Positions 61,504 to 64,000 of a stretch of DNA of 64,000 bases are shown in pieces; the stretch's first letter is position 1; each line of letters begins with the position of its first letter. Both the position numbers and the translations under genes were made by a program. Source of the DNA: JAZIHH01 sp036678685 (lineage in GTDB: Bacteria; Bacillota; UBA4882; UBA10575). The notes below the pieces were generated by a model. It ran no database searches. It was not told where the DNA came from and worked only from the letters and a program-made list of their open reading frames with translations. Where the stretch lies: positions 186,001-250,000 of the forward strand of contig JAZIHH010000034.1 in assembly GCA_036678685.1 (NCBI GenBank), read 5' to 3'.

Positions 61504-61629
61504 TTCTGCCGGTTAGGGGCTTGTCGTTCCGGCTCCTCCCGGGGTTGTTTAAACAGGAAGGGTATCCCGGGACAAGGGGCAAGCCGGGAGGGACTCCGCA
61601 CTGTACGGCAAAAATAGTCCGACCCCTAA

Positions 61630-61658
61630 AAGAAGCACCCGGGTTCCGGGTGCTTCTT
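61630..61658. terminator. Strong hairpin, possible terminator
   Basis: AAGAAGCACCCGG pairs perfectly with CCGGGTGCTTCTT over a GTT loop. T-run on the minus-strand side (TTCTTTTAG) is better than on the plus side. It closes the small frame that begins at 61482. Confidence 0.6.
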
Positions 61659-61710
61659 GGGGGGAAGTAATCTTTGTGTAGTGGAGAAAAATACAGAAAG
61701 GAGTAGCACA

Positions 61711-62640
61711 ATGAGAAAAAAAGCCGGTTTAACTCTTGGTTTCTCCTTGTTGTTCATCATCTCTTTGGCGGTTATGGCGGATTTCCCGGCGGAGACCCCG
61801 TTTGTTTTTGACCCGGAGAAACTGGATACCGGAAATGTTTACCTGTATCACCTTTCAGGGAATCCGAAGGAATTTGAGCTCGATCGCCTTGTTTATTATT
61901 ACTACAAAGCCTTCTCCGGTCATCACCTGGATATTGAAGAGGCTATGGTCCGGCTTAACCAGGAAAAATCCGAATACCGTTGCACCTACAGAATTAATCT
62001 TGACCGGATGATGTTGGAAAGATCGACATTTCAATATCTACCGGATAAAAACTCCCTGTCCCCGAATATGACCTACCAGGGTGAGACAACAGTGGATTTT
62101 GCCAAGAAACACATGAAATTTGATTACCTGAACCGGACAGAAAAGGGGTTTCAGAGATATTATAAGACCGTTGAATATAAGATTATACCCACATTCAGCT
62201 ACACTACCTACCATGTGGATGGCTGGACGGTTATGCGGTTTTATCCCTATCCGGAAAAGCGAATCCGGGTTGGTGAAATCAACAGTAGTTTATTTTATGT
62301 TGATGCCGACGTGGAATACCTGGGACGGGAGGCCGTGGAAGTACCTTACGGGAAAATTGGTTGTCACAAGTTCGAAATAACCGGCAGGGGAATGCTGGCA
62401 CGGTTGTACGGGAAAAAAGCCTGGATCTGGATGAGTGCCGAGGATGAACGGAATTACATGGTGAAATACAGGAACGACAATGTAAGATCAACTTTTCTGC
62501 CTGTTGTGGAAATGAGACTGGCGGACATAAAAAAGATGACGCCGGAAGAGTGGACAGAGCTGTTTGTTACAGCCGAAGAGGCCTTTCATATAGTGGACGG
62601 CAGTATTGTCCGTGTGTCATTGAGTGGCAACTCAGAATGA
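61711..62640 (+). CDS. Secreted protein of unknown function (weakly DUF3108-like)
   Basis: 309 residues from ATG 61711 (AAAGGAG upstream). Signal peptide LTLGFSLLFIISLAVMA. The mature part is beta-rich with many aromatics (LVYYYYKAFSG, FQRYYKTVEYK, TYHVDGWTVMRFYP). The layout resembles periplasmic DUF3108 proteins, but I am not sure. Monocistronic with a terminator at 62682. No catalytic motif seen. Confidence 0.6.
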   Translation: MRKKAGLTLGFSLLFIISLAVMADFPAETPFVFDPEKLDTGNVYLYHLSGNPKEFELDRLVYYYYKAFSGHHLDIEEAMVRLNQEKSEYRCTYRINLDRMMLERSTFQYLPDKNSLSPNMTYQGETTVDFAKKHMKFDYLNRTEKGFQRYYKTVEYKIIPTFSYTTYHVDGWTVMRFYPYPEKRIRVGEINSSLFYVDADVEYLGREAVEVPYGKIGCHKFEITGRGMLARLYGKKAWIWMSAEDERNYMVKYRNDNVRSTFLPVVEMRLADIKKMTPEEWTELFVTAEEAFHIVDGSIVRVSLSGNSE

Positions 62641-62677
62641 CGGCCTCACGATTGAGCCCGGAATGCCGGAATGCTTA

Positions 62678-63508
62678 TCAGCCTGGCAGGCGAGGGCTGT
62701 CAGGATTTTTTATGTACATTTTCCCTTTAACAACAAAGACCGCAGCAACCAATAGAATTATTACTGTTTGAATGATAAAATAATGGGGATTCACTTTGGG
62801 AAAAGATTCTATTCCCGTCAGGGTTATATCAGTCAAAAATATTACACTGGTACAATTCATCATCCAATGGAAAAAGACCCCTGACAAAAATAGGTTTTTA
62901 TTGCTCTTTATATAGAACCAGGTCATTATGATCGAAAAAACAATTTCCGTAATTATAAACACAGGGTAATACTCAAGACCAATAGCATATTGGGAAGAAC
63001 CGGGCCGGTAAAACTCCACCAGATGCCAGGCGCCAAAATAGGCTCCGACAATTATTGAGCTTATCAACGGGGATTTTGTTTTCAGCAATTCCGGGAGAGC
63101 ATAGCCACGAAGGCCGAATACTTCTTCAAAGATCGGGCCGCCATACAATATTGCCAAAAAGAGCAGAGGGATTAGCTGCGGCTCAGTTCTAATCATCTTA
63201 AATGAGGGAACATCTCCAAACAATAGATACGATATAAACAAGGTGAGCAAAGCTGCTGATATGAGAATTCCCAGTATTCCAAGATAATGACCGGTTTTTG
63301 CTTTTACCCTGACCGCTGATTTCAGTTGTTCTTTAATGCCTTTTTTCCCTTGCGTGATACCAACCAATACGATCCCGGTTATCGGCATTCCTAACATGAA
63401 CCAAACGGGTTCACCGAAAACATACCACGGCCAGTATCCCAAGATCGTTGAAAAAAGGAAAAAAAGCAATATTTGATATTTCTCTATAAACCGGCGGATT
63501 TTAATCAC
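62678..63508 (-). CDS. CPBP-family intramembrane metalloprotease-like protein
   Basis: 276 residues from GTG 63508, which GGGGGG precedes by 7 bases; the frame from 63604 runs into repeat DNA. Eight or so membrane helices. GPIFEEVFGLRGYALP (the EExxxR motif) and GAYFGAWHLVEF (FxxxH) are the abortive-infection/CAAX-protease signature. Substrate unknown; some relatives mature bacteriocins or give immunity. Confidence 0.85.
   Translation of the reverse strand: MIKIRRFIEKYQILLFFLFSTILGYWPWYVFGEPVWFMLGMPITGIVLVGITQGKKGIKEQLKSAVRVKAKTGHYLGILGILISAALLTLFISYLLFGDVPSFKMIRTEPQLIPLLFLAILYGGPIFEEVFGLRGYALPELLKTKSPLISSIIVGAYFGAWHLVEFYRPGSSQYAIGLEYYPVFIITEIVFSIIMTWFYIKSNKNLFLSGVFFHWMMNCTSVIFLTDITLTGIESFPKVNPHYFIIQTVIILLVAAVFVVKGKMYIKNPDSPRLPG
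62682..62711 (+). terminator. Terminator inside the convergent CPBP gene end
   Basis: CCTGGCAG pairs with CTGTCAGG over GCGAGGG, followed by ATTTTTTAT. It overlaps the last codons of the minus-strand gene that stops at 62678. Confidence 0.7.
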
Positions 63509-63583
63509 AAAATTACCCCCCTTCAGTTGCGCTATTTTTCGCAAATACCGGTGGTGGGGCTCATTCTTGCTATACCGTACGCG

Positions 63584-63698
63584 TATTTCGGTCAATTCGA
63601 TCACCTAATACGCTTCATGCCGATCGCGCGATACGCTTGAATCCGATCACTGATTACGGTTTAATCCGATCGCGCAATTCGGTTCATGGCGATCACTT
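63584..63698. repeat. Five tandem repeats of about 23 bases (IS21-type element end)
   Basis: Units such as TATTTCGGTCAATTCGATCA, ATACGCTTGAATCCGATCAC and AATTCGGTTCATGGCGATCA alternate GATCAC and GATCGCGC endings. Repeats of this kind are found at the ends of IS21-family elements. They lie between the CPBP gene and the partial istB. Confidence 0.6.
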
Positions 63699-63750
63699 AT
63701 GAGTCCAATTATGGTTTACACTGAAGGGGTATCCCCCATCTTGATTGTAA

Positions 63751-64000
63751 TCAGTCGCTCTGGTTGTTGTTAAATTCGGTCTCAGTGTCTAGAACCCTTT
63801 TAATCTTCCTCATCGATTCACCTCGCAGCACAACTTTGTAGGCATTGTGGATGATCCTGTCTAGAATCGCATCGGCAACAGTGGAGTCTCCAAGACACTG
63901 ATGCCAATGCTCTATGGGTAGTTGGCTGGCTACCAGTGTTGAATGGTACTGCGCACGGTCCTCAAGCACTTCCAAGAGATCGCGGGATTCCGCCGGAAGT
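63751..64000 (-). CDS. istB: IS21-family IstB-like ATPase, C-terminal part (3' end in window, gene runs off)
   Basis: The frame stays open to the end of the window. LEVLEDRAQYHSTLVASQLP, IEHWHQCLGDSTVADAILDR and NAYKVVLRGESMRK are the C-terminal part of IstB, the AAA+ helper of the IS21 transposase. The N-terminal half and istA would lie to the right. With the repeats at 63584-63698 it marks one end of an IS21-type element. Confidence 0.85.
   Translation of the reverse strand, partial: LPAESRDLLEVLEDRAQYHSTLVASQLPIEHWHQCLGDSTVADAILDRIIHNAYKVVLRGESMRKIKRVLDTETEFNNNQSD

Noticed and set aside
61482..61670. 62-residue protein with a perfect ribosome site
   Set aside because: Composition is Gly/Pro/Arg rich, it runs into a terminator-like hairpin, and the ribosome site is folded; kept only as a regulatory hairpin.

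Overview
The window is the replication-origin region of an anaerobic, low-to-mid GC bacterium of the phylum Bacillota. The gene order rpmH-rnpA-yidD-yidC-jag-mnmE-mnmG-rsmG-parA-parB on one side and dnaA-dnaN-recF-DUF721-remB-gyrB-gyrA on the other is the classic Bacillota oriC layout. The four-subunit pyruvate:ferredoxin oxidoreductase, the two-part glycine decarboxylase (gcvPA/gcvPB), strong AAGGAGG ribosome binding sites and frequent GTG/TTG starts fit an anaerobe outside the Bacilli. I cannot name a genus from sequence alone.

Left arm (1-8.5 kb): an aerotolerance-type Bat operon (end of a membrane protein, BatA, BatB, TPR protein, BatD, BatE) reads rightwards. A DsrE-like sulfur-carrier protein and a cysteine-desulfurase-like PLP enzyme sit between BatB and the TPR protein. 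A TVP38-type membrane protein ends the run. From 8.5 to 27 kb there is central metabolism: a long-form serine hydroxymethyltransferase (+), then on the minus strand an IMP cyclohydrolase, porGDAB, pdxS, a secreted exo-rhamnogalacturonan-lyase-like protein coupled to a PepV-type dipeptidase, an unknown DNA-binding-like protein, gcvT-gcvPA-gcvPB (no gcvH), a CapA-like protein and a DUF559 nuclease-like protein. glnA follows on the plus strand. GlyA, the glycine cleavage enzymes, PFOR and glutamine synthetase together point to one-carbon, glycine and pyruvate metabolism under anaerobiosis.

Origin block (27-51 kb): bactofilin and an M23 peptidase, DUF4446, parB (with a perfect parS inside it), parA, the tRNA-modification and RNA-processing genes, rpmH, a DnaA-box-bearing intergenic region, dnaA through gyrA, then a divergent Rad50/YhaN-like coiled-coil ATPase, an HtrA protease and rlmH. 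Transcription runs outward from the rpmH/dnaA gap on both sides.

Right arm (51-64 kb): an accessory zone with several mobile-element traces (two IS3-family relics head to head, a full-length ISLre2-type element, an IS21-type end with tandem repeats and a partial istB) mixed with single genes: aldo/keto reductase, mgtE, sfsA, a CPA2 antiporter with a small PII-like protein, a sulfide:quinone-reductase-like flavoprotein, an acetyltransferase, a secreted protein of unknown function and a CPBP-family membrane protease.

Most notable observations: a probable AUA start codon in glnA; a hairpin between two Shine-Dalgarno sequences in front of dnaA; the sulfur-transfer pair inside the Bat operon; the degenerate SMC/Rad50-like gene overlapping gyrA; and several unexplained inverted repeats in the right arm. 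No CRISPR array, tRNA or rRNA gene was seen.
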